Assembly: GCA_026413225.1 (NCBI GenBank)
Contig: CM048554.1
Location: forward strand, 92,173,963 to 92,237,962
Direction: 5' to 3'
DNA: 64,000 nucleotides
Origin: Otis tarda
Taxonomy: Eukaryota; Chordata; Aves; Otidiformes; Otididae
The position numbers and the translations under genes are program-made. Within the stretch, counting starts at the first letter, position 1. Every line of letters starts with the position of its first letter. Shown piece after piece: positions 34,216 through 47,377 of the stretch. The notes under the pieces were generated by a model, which was given only the letters and a program-made list of their open reading frames with translations, was not told the origin of the DNA and did not search any database.

Positions 34216-37200
34216 GTGGTAATTAATTTTAATATAGATAAAATAAGATTGTGAAGTGTGAGAACTAAGGTTTCATTTACTATATTGAAAATGTACTTCG
34301 AAATAGAAGTTTCCCTATAATATAAATTAGTTTAATGTTGAATACAGCATCATGCTGTGTCAAGATTTATGAACCTTTAAATATAAAAAGAAAGCATGAA
34401 GTCTCTGAAGCCTAATTTAACTAAAATTGGCATCTCACATCCAGTGTTGTCTTAGAAAAGAATATTTAATGAGAGCTTTTATACGACAAGAAAGAGAAAA
34501 GGAACAACGTAGAACATAAAGAGGAAAGATGAAGATTGTTTGGTATTCGTTTCTATAATTACTTTGACATCACCATTTAATCCAACATCTGTTACAAATG
34601 TTTAAAGCTCCTACACTTGGAAAAATATGACAGCCACTTAATTTTTCACTTGGTCACCTGTTAATGGCTTGAGATTATTTTAGTCAAAATACAGCTCACT
34701 TAAAAGGGAATCTCCAGGACACGAACTCCAAAAGCACATCAAGGGAGAAAGGACACACTTCAGCAAGTAATAAACTGAAACTTTTATAATTCTCTTGAGC
34801 TAATGAGTTTTATCCAGCATGCACCAGTTAAATTCCATGGACTATAATCTGAGATCTGGAAGTTGGCCAAAGCCAATTTTATCCATCATGTTAAATAAAG
34901 ACTTGGTAGCTTTTCTTCAATTAAAAGTCTTTGCGTTTTTTCATGAATTCAAACAATTTTTTTTTGCTGTTATTCATTGCCCTGAGAAGAACATAGCTCC
35001 TTCACAGAATTATAGGCAAGTTTGAACTGTCTTAGATTTTAAATTAGCAGTCTTTTACTGTCTGCTTTTATTAAGTCTGCAGAAAAGGAACAGTTCAAAA
35101 CCAGCTTTGTTGACTTCCTTTTTCAACTTTTGTATATTTTTGTACAGCAACTGTATTATCCTGTCTATGATTACCTAATGGATATATTTTTTTTACCCCT
35201 AGATTTTTTAAGTTATTAATAGAAAATATTGCATGAAAATGCAGTTACTTGTTATCATTAACAAAAGAGCATGCAGTGAGGAAAAAAACACTGGTAGCAT
35301 ACGTAATTGTAGAGATTTAATCTAATTCTTATAAAAGATTCAGCTAAATTATATAAAAGCCTAAAAGCATTTCTTTAAAGAAAATGAGACTGAGCCACAC
35401 AGCTGGGCTTGTAATATAATTTCTTTACAATTTATTTTATTTCAGGACAGAAGAAAAACAAAACAAGTTAATCAAATAATGAAAACGTAACCATGTAGTA
35501 TGTGATGTAAGTAAGTAGAACTAAGGGAACTGGAAAATGGTGGGCTATCATGACAGGAAATAAAAAACATGAACACTTTGCCACGCATGTAATATTGAAG
35601 CCAGTAATAGAAAACAGCTCTCTCTTTTCATGTTGTGTGAGAAAGAAGACCAGAAAAGACTGAATACCTAATTATAACCAGTGTTTATAAAAGGTATGAG
35701 TAGGAGAAAACTCAAATTAGTCTTTACTGACAGTATGGAAAAGTTTTATCTCAGGGTTGCAAAAAGACTCTTTTTATGCCTTCATAGGTTATTCCATCAA
35801 CTGAGGCATTTTCAAGAAGTCTTGGTGCCTGAAAGATCCTGATTTGTCGAAACAAGTGTTCCTGAGAAAACTTAGTGTCACCAATTTCTCAATAAGAAAA
35901 AAAAAAATTGAAGAATTGTTTTAGAGAGATTACTTTCATTGTGAAGGCTGGTCAAGATTTTTATGTTTCATCCTGATACAATGGAGTGAATTTCTAGTGA
36001 CATCAAATAGGTATCTACTATTTTTGACATGAAAATATTGGACTATAATTTCACATCTAAAAGATGCCTATTATTTATATTTCAGACTAAATTTCTTAAT
36101 CATCAGACGTGTGTTTCCATTTTTAATGTATTCTCTAAGCTTCATTACCTCATCTAATACTCTTGAACAGAGAAATGGGCTTTGTACTGTGGCTCCAGGG
36201 GATATATATTGCAGTGCAGTGGTCCTTTTACTGAGAAAATGAACCAGTAGGCTAAACATTTAATTCTGTTGACATTTAGCTTGACATCTGCAGCTGGAAC
36301 AAACTGCCAGAGGGACTCATGAAAAGAAAGATGGTGTCACTAATAGCCAGGTTACAAGAGATATGAAAATGTCATGATAGGTTGCTGTGGGAGATCAAAG
36401 CTTGTTTGGGTACCAGTGGTCACGTAATTCCTTAGTATGCCATTCCAAATAGACAACACATGGAGCTGGGAGAGACTCCTGTGACATTAATTTTGCACAG
36501 AAATAATCATATAGCTTTATAAATCAAAACCTGTAGCTCAAGTCACACATGTGAAGGTCAGGCAGACCCGGTGACTATTCATTGTGAATGGCCCCCTGTA
36601 CAGGGCTTTAGAAATCCTTGACCTGACTGTGGAAGAAAAATGCGAGTGTGCCTGTTTAGATATACAGCAAAAAGTACATTTAGCAGCAATATCACCTCAT
36701 TTTCCAATTGAAGGGGAAGAATAAGACAGAGGACTAAGAACATACCTGAAATACAGACATTTGTATACTAAACCTGGACTTGGATAATCAATTTATTATT
36801 GGGACAAGAGAGTGCTCTATTTTTTTCCAGTACTCTCTCTACTATCTTTGCTTTCCCCTTGTCCAGACAGAACCTTGGACAACGTTTCCTTGATCATCAT
36901 CTTTCAAAAGTTATATGAAAACTCAAGCATCCTTCTGTATGGGCTAGGTTAAAAGGCCAGTTATGACTTGGGTATCTTTTCCATAGTTGCAGCTCTACAG
37001 CCAGAATCATCTTCCTATCTTTGTGTCATTTCATCCATGCTGAATGTCAAGGATGACAGACACACAAGCCCTTCAGGACCTCAGACAAGACGCCATTACT
37101 GTGGTTTCTAGTACATTGATGGAGAATGTCTGGGGCTGCCTTTTTAAATAATCAAAAATCTATACTTTAATCAAGTTTGGAAGGTATTATGGGTATTTAG

Positions 37201-37467
37201 AATAAGAGAGTCCGTGTTTTTCTACTATGATTCAACAATTTCATTCTATTAATGTCTTAGTCATTCTTTCCACTTTGTAGCATGTATTTGTGTAAAGCAA
37301 AACGGAAAACATTTTTAACTGATTATAGACTTGCCCATCCAGAAAAATTTCACTTGTTTCCACTGAATAAGCTTTCTTTTCTACTGAATATGTATTCATG
37401 TTAGAGAATAAATGTATTTCAAACTTACAATTCTGGGAATTACTTGCCCCTAGTGAGACTGGTTAAG

Positions 37468-37503
37468 TTTTTTTTTTTGTTTTGGTTTGGGGTTTTTTTT
37501 TTT
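37468..37503. repeat. T-rich tract with GG interruptions
   Basis: A poly-T run broken by G, GG and GGGG, similar in style to the tract at 7420. A low-complexity sequence. Confidence 0.6.
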
Positions 37504-38023
37504 CTGATAATAATTTTAAAAAGCTGTTCTGTAAGGGCACTGGTGAATATGTATATTAAAATAATTAATAATGTTCTTTGAGATTAGATGATGAATCAAA
37601 GAGGATTACAATAGAATCAGAAAGTTTACTTTCTGCATCCTTTAATCTTGATTTAATTACCAGAACATAGAACCCCCTATAAAAGGCAATAAAACTACTT
37701 TTTTTTTTTTTTCAATTACTAGCGAAGTTGAGCCAGAGCTGAATGTGATGCATGGAAGATATGGTGATGCCAATAAAATCATCTTTATAAGAGAAAGGAA
37801 TACTATAATACTTCACAGAAACTTGGAAGAAAAGTGAATTTTTCCAGGTCTTTCTGTTTGTCTGGGTGTAGAATTAGGAATTTCACATACTAGATTAAAC
37901 TTAAGAAATTTTTACCTTAAGTTTTTTAGGATGGGATTTAATTCATCTACTCTGAAATAGCCAAAGGGCAGTTATTTCCAGCCACATTATTCTCAACTCC
38001 CGTTGTAGACAGTGTTTAATTAA

Positions 38024-38044
38024 TTCATACTTCATACTTCATAC
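38024..38044. repeat. (TTCATAC)x3 tandem repeat
   Basis: Three perfect 7 bp units, visible directly. It is a short microsatellite-like repeat in non-coding DNA. Confidence 0.75.
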
Positions 38045-39867
38045 TGAACTTAAATGAATAGCCCTCCAAATTGTTTTCTCTCTTGACTAGAAAGACAGCC
38101 TGGATAACTACTTCGGGCTTGGACAAATAATTTCTAGATGCCAATATCTACAGGAACATAACCCACTTATCTTCTATCTAAACTGTGATTCACAGGTAAT
38201 TCAAGAGGGATCAAAACACTTGCTAAAATCTGATCTACTAAATCAGGCCCAGGTGATTGCTGAATCAATAGAAAAGCAGACAGTTCTGTGCAAACCTAAT
38301 CTAGTGTAATGACCTGGTTTTATCCAGAAGTATGATATTTGGTTACTTATATTTCATTGCACAAAATTGTACTTTTTACTATTGATATAAAAGATGAATG
38401 CCATTGAGAAGAGACTCATTACAAGTTCCATAGAAGTATTATGCCTATGTCAAATTGGCAGTGAATGTCATGACAAGTCAAGCTAAGGATATCGCAAAGC
38501 TACAATTATACCTACCAACTCATTTTCAGCTTTTTGCCCACCTCATAGACATTACTCTAACCTGTAAATAGAAAACTAAGAGAAAGAGCTGGAGAGCATT
38601 CTGTCTCATTGTGTCAAGATTTGGGATAGGCTTGACATCCTTGCTTCCTTTCTTCCTTAGGCAGAATACAACACAGCTATTCAGCCCTTAAAATTATTTT
38701 ATATATTTTTTCTGAATAGTGCTTGAAGCAATCTCACTGATAGTATGGGTGAATCAAAAGGAATGGATCCATTTTATTCTCTACTCTCATCTATCTGTAC
38801 TTTATGCAACTTATATTCTTTTTTGAAATTTCATATATTAATATCACCAAAAATCCATGGCTTTACTCTTCATGTGCATGGAAAAGGCTATAGGGAAATT
38901 CTAATTCTTTTGTGTTTCTGGAATTACATCTACCTGTTAGGAAAATTCTATGGGCCATGCTGAAGTGAGTCAATGACCTCTCAAAAGAGCAATTTATTTT
39001 CCTTAATATTTTGACATTTACAAGTTTCTCTTTGGCCATTTCTTTCAATGTTAAAGAAAAGACAGGGACAAAAAAACTTTAAAATGAAAAAACTTTAAAA
39101 AACAGCTTAATATTTTGTCTTTTTCAGATTAAGTATTGGTTTTGTAATTGACTTGCTTAAGAGGAAGAGTAGAAGAAGCACCAAAATATGAAAAGAAAGC
39201 AAATTTAGGGTGAAGTCCACTGCTTAGGTGGAGGCTGAATGAACAGACTTTGTTAGTGGTGTGCAGAATTTGTGAATTAAAGTTGCAAATTGACACTGAA
39301 ATATTGTGAGTGAGAGGGAAGTTACTTTTTGACTGCTTCATTCTTCTGAGAAGAGACTAAAAAGCAGACACTTGCCTTACTACTTGACTTGTAAAAACAC
39401 ATAAATTGCAAGACTTTCTTATGCCAGTTCAGTAGTGTCTATTCAAACCACCAGCTTTTACACTCCCTTAGGCCTGCTCTGCACTCATCTTTCCAAGGAA
39501 GGGTGGGACAGAGGTGGGGACTATTAGATACAATTTTTCTTCCCACTGCACCAAATCACATGAAAACTGATTCTTCAATCCTTTTTCTTCTTTGCTTCAG
39601 AAAATTCTGTGAGAATAGAAGCAATTTGTAGCATGCCTGGAAAGTCAGTACATCTGTTGAGTTTCAGAAACAAATACCAAAACAGAGACTGTCTCATAAA
39701 GAAGATCCATCCAGCTGCTTCGCCATTTAAAACAAAGGTGTCTTAGCTTCTTCATGTCCAAAATCTATAAAATAGTAATCTTTAAGCATTCAGCCATCAA
39801 CTATGCAGTGTGTTCTTGGAAAAAAACAGCTCCTTAACAGTCCCCACCCCAATAATCAAAATCCTAT

Positions 39868-39872
39868 AGTGG
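39868..39872. repeat. Probable target duplication of minus-strand LTR
   Basis: AGTGG lies directly before the LTR end. The other flank (40548-40552) is AGTGC, a 4 of 5 match, suggesting a 5 bp duplication with one later mutation. Confidence 0.45.
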
Positions 39873-39987
39873 TGTGGTAGTTTAGGCCGCGTCACCACAC
39901 AGTTTCTCACTCACCCTCCCCCTACCCAGCGGGATGGGGGAGAGAAATTGGGAAGAAAGGAAAACTCGTGGGTTGAGATAAAAACAG

Positions 39988-39993
39988 TTTACT
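39988..39993 (-). terminator. Variant poly(A) signal AGTAAA of the LTR
   Basis: AGTAAA on the minus strand lies about 115 bp before the LTR's 3' end. It occupies the position of ATTAAA in the related LTR at 46619. Inferred from position and homology. Confidence 0.45.
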
Positions 39994-40281
39994 AAAATAC
40001 TAAAAACTACAAAAATAACAGAATATAAGGATATTAATATATACAAAATATAAAAAATGAACAATATATGATTTCTCACCACCCAATGTCCGAATGACCG
40101 ACACAGCCCGAGCAGCAATCATGGAAATGACACCGAGCAGCAAGCAAAAGGGGGGGAGAGTGAGCCAGCAAGGTAGAGGGAACGAAGCCAGCAAGCAAGA
40201 GAGATGTAAAGAAGATGGATGCCAAGGGTGCATGCCAGAATGGATGCCCGAATGGATGCCCTCTCCCATGGGCAACCCCCA

Positions 40282-40289
40282 CTTATAAA
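40282..40289 (-). promoter_or_regulatory. TATA box of the minus-strand LTR
   Basis: The minus strand reads GTTTATAAGT about 260 bp into the LTR, upstream of the presumed R region. It is the likely core promoter of the LTR; activity is unknown. Confidence 0.5.
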
Positions 40290-40547
40290 CTGAGCATGAC
40301 GTTTATGGCACGGAATACTCTCTTTGGCCAGTTTGGGTCAATTATTCTGTCCATCTTTTGCCCGGCTTCCTGCATCTGCATATTAACGAGACTTTAATGA
40401 GACTTGGAAAGCCAGACAGTGTCCTTGGTCTCATTAACGACAACTTGTATCATCAGAGTGTTTTTATCAACATTCTTCACACACGAAATCCAAAACACAC
40501 TGGCTACTGAGAGAAGAATTAACTCCATCCCTATCAAAACCAGGACA

Positions 40548-43500
40548 AGTGCTCTATTGGTAGGTACAGCTTTACCTGCACTAACTTCGCCTCCTAAATA
40601 TGAACATCTAAGTGCATTCTCTTTCAAAAGAACTGATATAAAACCAAACCTAATGGATTTTGTTCTCTGCCTAAAGATTAATTATATTCCATCAATGGGT
40701 AAGATGAGGTAGAGGTACAGCTCAGTGAAAGTATATACAACCTGTCTTTCTGTACCTAGAAACACATTAGGCAGGAGGAAAGATAAGAGAGAACCTTGCA
40801 CTAGGTGTGTTCCATGTAGACCAACCATTTCTGAGTATTGAACTCCAAAACGTTTGTGAAGAAAGACAGGAGTTTTTTCAAAATAGTTATTTTAACCTTG
40901 TTTAGCATTTGCAGGTTTATCTCTAAATCCATGCGTTTCAAAGTAGGAATGGTAAAATAGTACTGTTAATCAACAGTAAACCAATTACTGTTGTAAACGT
41001 TCCAATTTTGGCTCTAAACCTATCTCCAAATAGAAAATGGCCAGCTTTGGTGAAGAACCCCAGTATTACCTTAGCACACTATGTTACAACCACCTTTTTA
41101 AATACTTATAGCAGGAAAGAGAGGCACAGTTGAGGAAGATGTCTGTGTAAACAGACTGTATTTTTCTTTTTTTAAGTAAAAAAAAAAATTGTTTCCTTTT
41201 TTATTATTCTATTGCTGTAACACTCCTCTTCCATTGGGAGCTAGCAATCATCCTCCATCTGAAAAAGTAGAAATTCTGTGAATTTTTATCCAGAATATTT
41301 CACAAAGAAAACAACGTTATGTGATCGTCTGTGTTAATCTCTTCAACTACTTGCTGAAGCTTTGGTAACTGGGAATGTATGATTATGGTTCCCTTGTGAC
41401 TTCAATGGAAAAAGAATCATTCCATGAACATTGTGAGTTTAGCATTTTCCATCCATTACCTTTCTAATTGTGGGGGAGAATAAGGCAGGGAGGAACCTGG
41501 AGAAAGAGGGCAAGGTACAAATAACGGCTTAGACATTTACTGTTGTACAAAATTTAAGCATTCGTGTTTGAAAGTCTATTAACAGAAAGTTTACCATTTC
41601 TCAAAACAACACTGAAAATAAACCTCAAATCTTCCTCTCCTGGCATCGAACTGTTACTGAATTTAGGTGGCTGTGGCCTCTCAGATACATAAGCAATTTG
41701 ACAATGTTATCTCTCAGTTGGCTTTTATGAGGTGCTTCCTGAACCGTAACTCCACACACTGCCACCAGCTGTCTCGAAATGAGGAATAGTTCGTCACTGA
41801 GCTCCGGGAGAAGGGCATGGAGGATAACCCCAGCTCCACTATAGCACATATCCTCCTCCTCTGCCAGCTCTTTCTTTGTCCTCTGTCTACGTCTACTGAC
41901 TTAAAAAATGTCTGTGGCCTTTGAGTTTTCTGATCCCACACACAGAACAAAATGCATATGTAGTGGATAAAATATCAGCAAAAGTTGTTCCGCAGAAGTT
42001 GGAACATCTGCCTCATCTCTTTGGTGGCAAACAATGCTTGCAGTGCCTGAAGTAGGTTAGAGCCTGCCTGCAAAGTACAGGTGCAACCTCACAGTACAGC
42101 AACTGCGGATTGACATGGCAGTGAAAGGAATCATATTTTGATTCACACACATCAAGCTGATATTTCAGTTTCTTGTGACGTCTGTGGCAGGTGGAAGTAG
42201 TTAGGATGAGATACTGGAATCTGTTGTGCGTGCCAAGGAGGTATGTTTTGTCCTGGCACTAGAAAATCTCCTGCTTCATTATTGTAGCATAGGTGAATCT
42301 TTCTGTTTGACAGAGATGTGTGTCTGGGTGCCAGACAGGTACGTTTTATGTGATGTACCTGTAAAACACAAGCTTAGGTGTTTGAATGCATTTCCATGTA
42401 GGAATAGTTGTGTCAGTGATGCAGTAAGTTATTATGAAAATAAGTAGTAAAAATATCCATAAAACTAACACAGAACTTTATATTTAAAGATCTCTTCACT
42501 GAGAAAGCCACCTTGTTAACTGTATCCAGTTAGTTAGATTATTTTCTGATTAGGCATAAGCACATCTAATAGACTGCAGATGACATGGGTCATCAAAATG
42601 GGAACATTTAGTCATCACAGGGAAGAAACAACTTTCCTTACAACATCTGGCATAGTTAGAGCAAGTTGGACAGAAATCAGTGCTGGCATTTTAGAAAACT
42701 TGGGGTTTTGGTTGTTTTTTTTTTTTAAATAAAGTATCAACATTTTTGTGGATTCTCTTTTATCCAAGGGAAAACAGAGGGAGAGTTGGCTTGTTGTGTA
42801 GCTTTCAGTTTCTTGGCTATGAGAGGAGAAGACCTAATTTAGACACTGTAATGTTTTAAAGGGTTGTTGATCATGCCTTATAACTTCATGACAGTAGGAC
42901 TAAAAGGAAATTATCAAAGGTTTTGGAGTCCTCTGCTCCGTAAAACCTTTCTCCAAAGATGGACATATGTGACTGAAAAATGCAACAAAATTATTTAATG
43001 AGAAAACATAGGTACCTTTTACAAATCCTGAAAATTTACTAGAGAAACTTTGCTCCTTTCAGATTTTTTTCTCTGAGGCCCTTTCCTACATCCATTACTA
43101 CAAATGACTGTACTTCATACAGTATATAGATTCCTGCAAGTAATTGAAAATCTGGAAATCCAGAATTTTCTAAGCAATGGTCTCAATCAGAAGACAATAA
43201 ACATCCATATATGTGGTGAAACTTCCTATATATCCATATCCACGGAAAGCTGTATTAAATGCTTGGAGCTATTTGTAAATTAAGTATTTTCTTAGCTCAG
43301 GTGTCTTGTAAGAGTGTAGGATTACCTTAATGGATTTTTGTTCCTTCCTACAGTTCTGTTTTCATTACAATGTTCAATAAGCATTTTCCTACTGAAAAGT
43401 GTGAGTAGAAAATGAAGGGGAAAGAGAATATGACAGAAGAGAAGCTGAATAATGGCTGATAGCAGAAAGAATATAATTAAGGATTTGGAGGGTAATAGAA

Positions 43501-46500
43501 GCGAAACGTCTGGGCTTTAATACCCTCACTGCTATTGATCCTATCGCTGATTTGGGAGTGCCATCCATTATTTCTGATTTACTTCTGCCATCTATAAGTA
43601 GAAGGTGATGATGACCTACCAAATATTAGCAAAAATTAGCATTTGAAAACTATTTTGAGGCTCTCGTTTCTGTACTATGCCATTACATATTTGTTTAACA
43701 GAGGTTTCAAACAAACAGTCCCAATAATTAGGGGTGGGTGAGCACATACGCTAAAATAACAGTGGAATTGAATCTTTCTTAAAACTTGAAATGGAGGTTT
43801 GATGCTTTGGTTAATTTCCTTGAGGTGATTTTTTATTTTTATATGCTTTAAACTTCCTAGTTCCAGTGGGCCATAAAAACAGATGTGCTGAAATACAAAC
43901 ACTACCGGAAGGTTGCTTTTGTGGTATTTCAAGCCTGAAGGGAAGCCAAAGATGTTAGAAATCCCTTGAGATTGCCCATTTCCACCCTATTTTTGTAGGC
44001 AGATTTGTCTATCATTTGTTTCTTTTATGACAGTAATCCAAGATGGACAGGAAACAGCAGAACTCAGACACACTCTGTCTGTTATTGGGTCACGTCCCTA
44101 CTAGGTGCTGAGCAGAACTGCATGGAGAAAGGTAATTGCGTGTCCTGAATGATTTCCATATTTTGAAGCTTTGTTGCAGTTTTTTTTTTTTGATGAAAAC
44201 AAATTATATCAACGCTCTCAGTGAAAAGGTAAGACTCCTTGTCTTGTGCTGTGAAAGTGCATAACAGACCATGGAAGTGGGGTCTGCTGTCAGAAAATCA
44301 ACAGGAATTTTACCTGAATATGATCTGATTCCAGTCAGAATTTTAAAGAAATCAGATGAACTTTGTGAATCACTATGTCCTGAATGAACTTGTAAATTCT
44401 GTAGGAAACATATTATTCCGGAATTTCTTTCATCCTTTTGACATTCAGAAACTTCTAAGAAGATACAAATTTCATACTCACTGGGGTTTCCACCATCACC
44501 TGATTCAGGTGACCTTAAGGGAAACTCTAGATCTGGTTCAGCTACCTAAACCCAGAAGCCTTGTGCTGTTTAAGTTGTCCATCTGATGTTGTGTGATATG
44601 ATGCAGGACTTATAGCACAACTGAGTCTGCCCAGCCTGGCAGCTACAACCCGTGTGAGATATGCAGGGGCATCACAAATACCTATACTTAAGCAATTAAA
44701 TTGAGATCCTGGGGCATGATTCAGTTCAAGAATAAGACACCTAAATCTAAGAGTCTACTCTGAGGTGTACCACTGATGTTGTAAGTGCTTAAGGTCCCAT
44801 TAAAGGAAATTAAGATTGATGATAGATAATGACAGAGATGATGCCATGATGGAGCCTAGAAAGTTGTTAGCAGACTAGCCACTGAGTGTCTACTTTAGGA
44901 TGAGCTGAATTTCCTCCTAAGCTCCACTATCTGCCTTGACTCCAGTGTTGTCAAGTGACAATAATGGGAACTCTGATATTTGCCGTGGCAGTATATACCT
45001 ACGTGTAGACAATTCTGCTTCTAATGGTTTATCATCTGAATTGTTCAACTTACCTGTACTGTACTGACTTGGCACTTGGTTAAGTCCAAACTGAGGTAGG
45101 TGGTACCAGTTTTGGTGTTCCACATACCCCCAATATCATATCTGCTTACACTGTATAGAAGAGTAAGGTACTTTATGGAGTGTCAAATAGTACTACCTGT
45201 CTAAGTTTAGGCAGCTGAATAGTATGCTAGGTCTCCAGCAACTATAATGTAATCTTATAATTTCAGTTACTGTCATGTAGGCTTCTGCAGTAGTTTCGGA
45301 TGCTATGTGAAAAACATCTGATAAATCCATGCTGGACTAGCAGATGCAAATCTATGAGAGATGTGGGGCAGCCAGATGCCAGTCAATAACTTCAAGGTCC
45401 TGGGAATTTCTAGGGCTCTGGAACATCTCTAGCACACATGTAAATATCTACATGTAGAATACCTCGAGCTCAGTCTCACTCTACATCTCTAAGGTGAATC
45501 AAAAAAGAAGCTACCACTGAATATTATTTGGTTCAGAGGCAAGTTTGGGATTATATTTATATCTTGAGATGGAACACAGCTTCTGTTGCCTTAAAAATTA
45601 GGGCACTTAAACTATTATTTGATTATGCAGTTTTTAGTGCTGTCACTAGTGTTATAAAAAGCTGCTTCCCTGATTTAGACATAGAAGTCCAATACAAAAT
45701 ATAATAAAGAAAAACATTATAGTTGGCTTTGGAAGCTTCACATCCCTTTTGGTTTTACAGTGCAATCTAAGCAGATCAGAAAAGTGGGATATGGCTTTTA
45801 TTACCGCATTTAAAACATATTACTTCCTTTTGGTTTTCTTTCCTTATCTGGTTTTGCATTGTAGCCTGTGGTCATTATTTGAATTCTTTTAAAAATACCT
45901 GGAAATACTATTGATCTCCTCAGTGGCAAAACTATCTACAGAAAAGTCTTTTTAGATGATCACACACTAACAAATAAAAAACTCTTAAAAATATGTGCTG
46001 TACAGGTGTTCATATCTGCCTCTGGCTCATGAAGAAAGCATAGGAGAATCACAGCCATGTGTTGTTTAGCTCTGGATTATAAAATAGTAGGTAAGTAAAG
46101 ATTTTCTCATTTTCTTCTTTAATGTTGATGTTAGACACTTTTGAAACTCCAGTTGTAGAAAGACTGAATCTAAGATGCCATTTCCAGAATGTCAGAAGAG
46201 GTCACTTTGTTAATTTAATTTAACCTCCTATATCATGTAAGCTATAGCCCTTCTCTACTAGAGCATGGCTTTCAGCTATATATCTTATCTTCTCCTCAAG
46301 GACTCTTCTAATTGTTAGCAAGACATTATGCTGATAGATCAACTTCAAAGAAAAAAAAGTCCTTCAAACAAGCCTTCATTTTTTTTTCTAACTTTATCAT
46401 CCAAGGGCTGTTCTGGTGCTGCAGGTTTCTCTGACAAAGAATCCTCCATTGAAAAAATGTTGTCCCATAGTCATTCTTTTATGGCTGTAACTGGGACTTT

Positions 46501-46613
46501 CTCTTAAACAAGTATATTGGTATCTTCAAGTTCTTCATTGTAAAATATTGTTTCCAGTCCTCCAGTCATTCTTCTGTTTTTTCTCTGAATAATTTATCCA
46601 CAGCTTTCCTTAA
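40548..46613. other. Non-coding stretch, possibly with an ancient repeat
   Basis: No gene recognised. Between about 44520 and 45500 a 'CCTAAA' motif recurs in both orientations (gctacctaaaccc, gacacctaaatct, and reversed in agtttaggcagc), which hints at an old interspersed repeat. I cannot name the family. A segment at 41640-41900 has mixed composition and short open frames without motifs. Confidence 0.45.
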
Positions 46614-46618
46614 ATATG
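46614..46618. repeat. Probable target duplication of the LTR at 46619
   Basis: ATATG precedes the LTR's TG, and ATGTG (47199-47203) follows its CA, a 4 of 5 match. If the LTR instead began at 46621 the flanks would be identical (ATGTG), but the start would then be TA. Confidence 0.4.
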
Positions 46619-47198
46619 TGTACTGATTTTGACTGAGATAGAATTATTTTCTTCATAGTAGCTGGTACAGGCCTATGTTTTGGATTTGTGATGAAAACAG
46701 TGTTGATAACACAGGAGTATTTCAGTTTTTGCTCAGCGGTGCTTAAATAGAATCAAGGCCTTTTCTGCGTCTCACACCACCACACTAGCGAGTAGGCTGG
46801 GGGTGCACAAGAAGTTGGTAGGGGACACAGTTGGGATAGCTGACCCTAACTGACCATATGAAATCATGCTCACTGACAAAAGCTCAGAGAGAGGATGAGG
46901 AGGAAGGGGGGATGTTTGGAGTTCTGGCATTTGTCTTCCCAAGCAGCCATTACAGATGATGAAGTCCTGCTTTCCTGGAGATGGCTGAACATCTGCCTGC
47001 TGATGGGAAGCAGTGAATTAATTCTTTATTTTGCTTTGCTTGCACGTGCAGCTTTTCCTTTATATATTAAACTGTCTTTATCTCAACTCACAGGTTTTTG
47101 CACTTTTAACCTTCTGATTCTTTTCCCTGTCCCATTAGGGAAGGAGTAAGTGAGAGGCTATGTGTGGCTTAGTTTTCTACTGGGGTTAAACCACAACA
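46619..47198 (+). mobile_element. Solo LTR (580 bp), avian ERVL-type
   Basis: The start TGTACTGATTTTGA aligns base for base with the start of the LTR at 40547 (minus), apart from two differences. The following 'tagtagc' and 'gttttggattt' motifs are also shared. The end, GGGGTTAAACCACAACA, is the usual avian ERVL-type LTR end. A variant poly(A) signal ATTAAA (47066-47071) is followed by 'tgtctttatctcaactcac'. No internal retroviral region is present, so this is a solo LTR. Its plus-strand open frame of 84 codons (46895-47149) has no recognisable domain. The ERVL class is from memory. Confidence 0.82.
47066..47071 (+). terminator. Variant poly(A) signal ATTAAA of the LTR
   Basis: ATTAAA lies about 130 bp before the LTR's 3' end, collinear with AGTAAA in the minus-strand LTR at 39873. 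Inferred from position. Confidence 0.45.
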
Positions 47199-47229
47199 AT
47201 GTGGACATCCAACTGTCCATAATATTCCA

Positions 47230-47377
47230 GCCTCATCCCTGGAAACGTTCAAGGCCAGGTTGGATGAGGCTCTGAGCAACCTGATCTAGTCAGGGATGTC
47301 CCTGCTCCTTGCAGGGGGTTTGGACTAGATGACCTTTGAAGGTCCCTTCCAACCCTAACCATTCTATGATTCTATGA
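47230..47377 (+). mobile_element. CR1 3' end, short (148 bp)
   Basis: Plus-strand CR1 starting inside the last ORF2 codons ([18 protein letters not shown]-like, ending in TAG). It is followed by the 'ggggtttggactagatgacc' 3' UTR and a tail of ATTCTATG units. It is very similar to the 3' end of the CR1 at 30832, hence the same subtype. Its tail is fused directly to an LTR fragment. Confidence 0.92.

Larger units (their letters stand above)
34216..39867. other. AT-rich non-coding stretch
   Basis: About 5.6 kb with no recognisable gene or transposon. It contains a T-rich tract at 37468, a 7 bp tandem repeat at 38024, and the perfect 12 bp palindrome CCCTGTACAGGG near 36595. Open frames are short and without motifs. 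Confidence 0.55.
39873..40547 (-). mobile_element. Solo LTR (675 bp), avian ERVL-type, minus strand
   Basis: On the minus strand it begins TGTCCTGGTTTTGA and ends AAACTACCACA. These form terminal inverted repeats with TG/CA ends and imperfect 5 bp flanking repeats. A TATAA motif (40282-40289) and a variant poly(A) signal AGTAAA (39988-39993) are placed as in a functional LTR. After the AGTAAA comes 'tttttatctcaacccac', a segment shared with the LTR at 46619. No internal retroviral sequence or partner LTR is present in the window, so it is a solo LTR. Short open frames inside are chance. Confidence 0.82.

Noticed and set aside
36595-36606. Perfect palindrome CCCTGTACAGGG
   Set aside because: A single 12 bp palindrome is expected by chance in 64 kb and no partner motif or transposon end is nearby.
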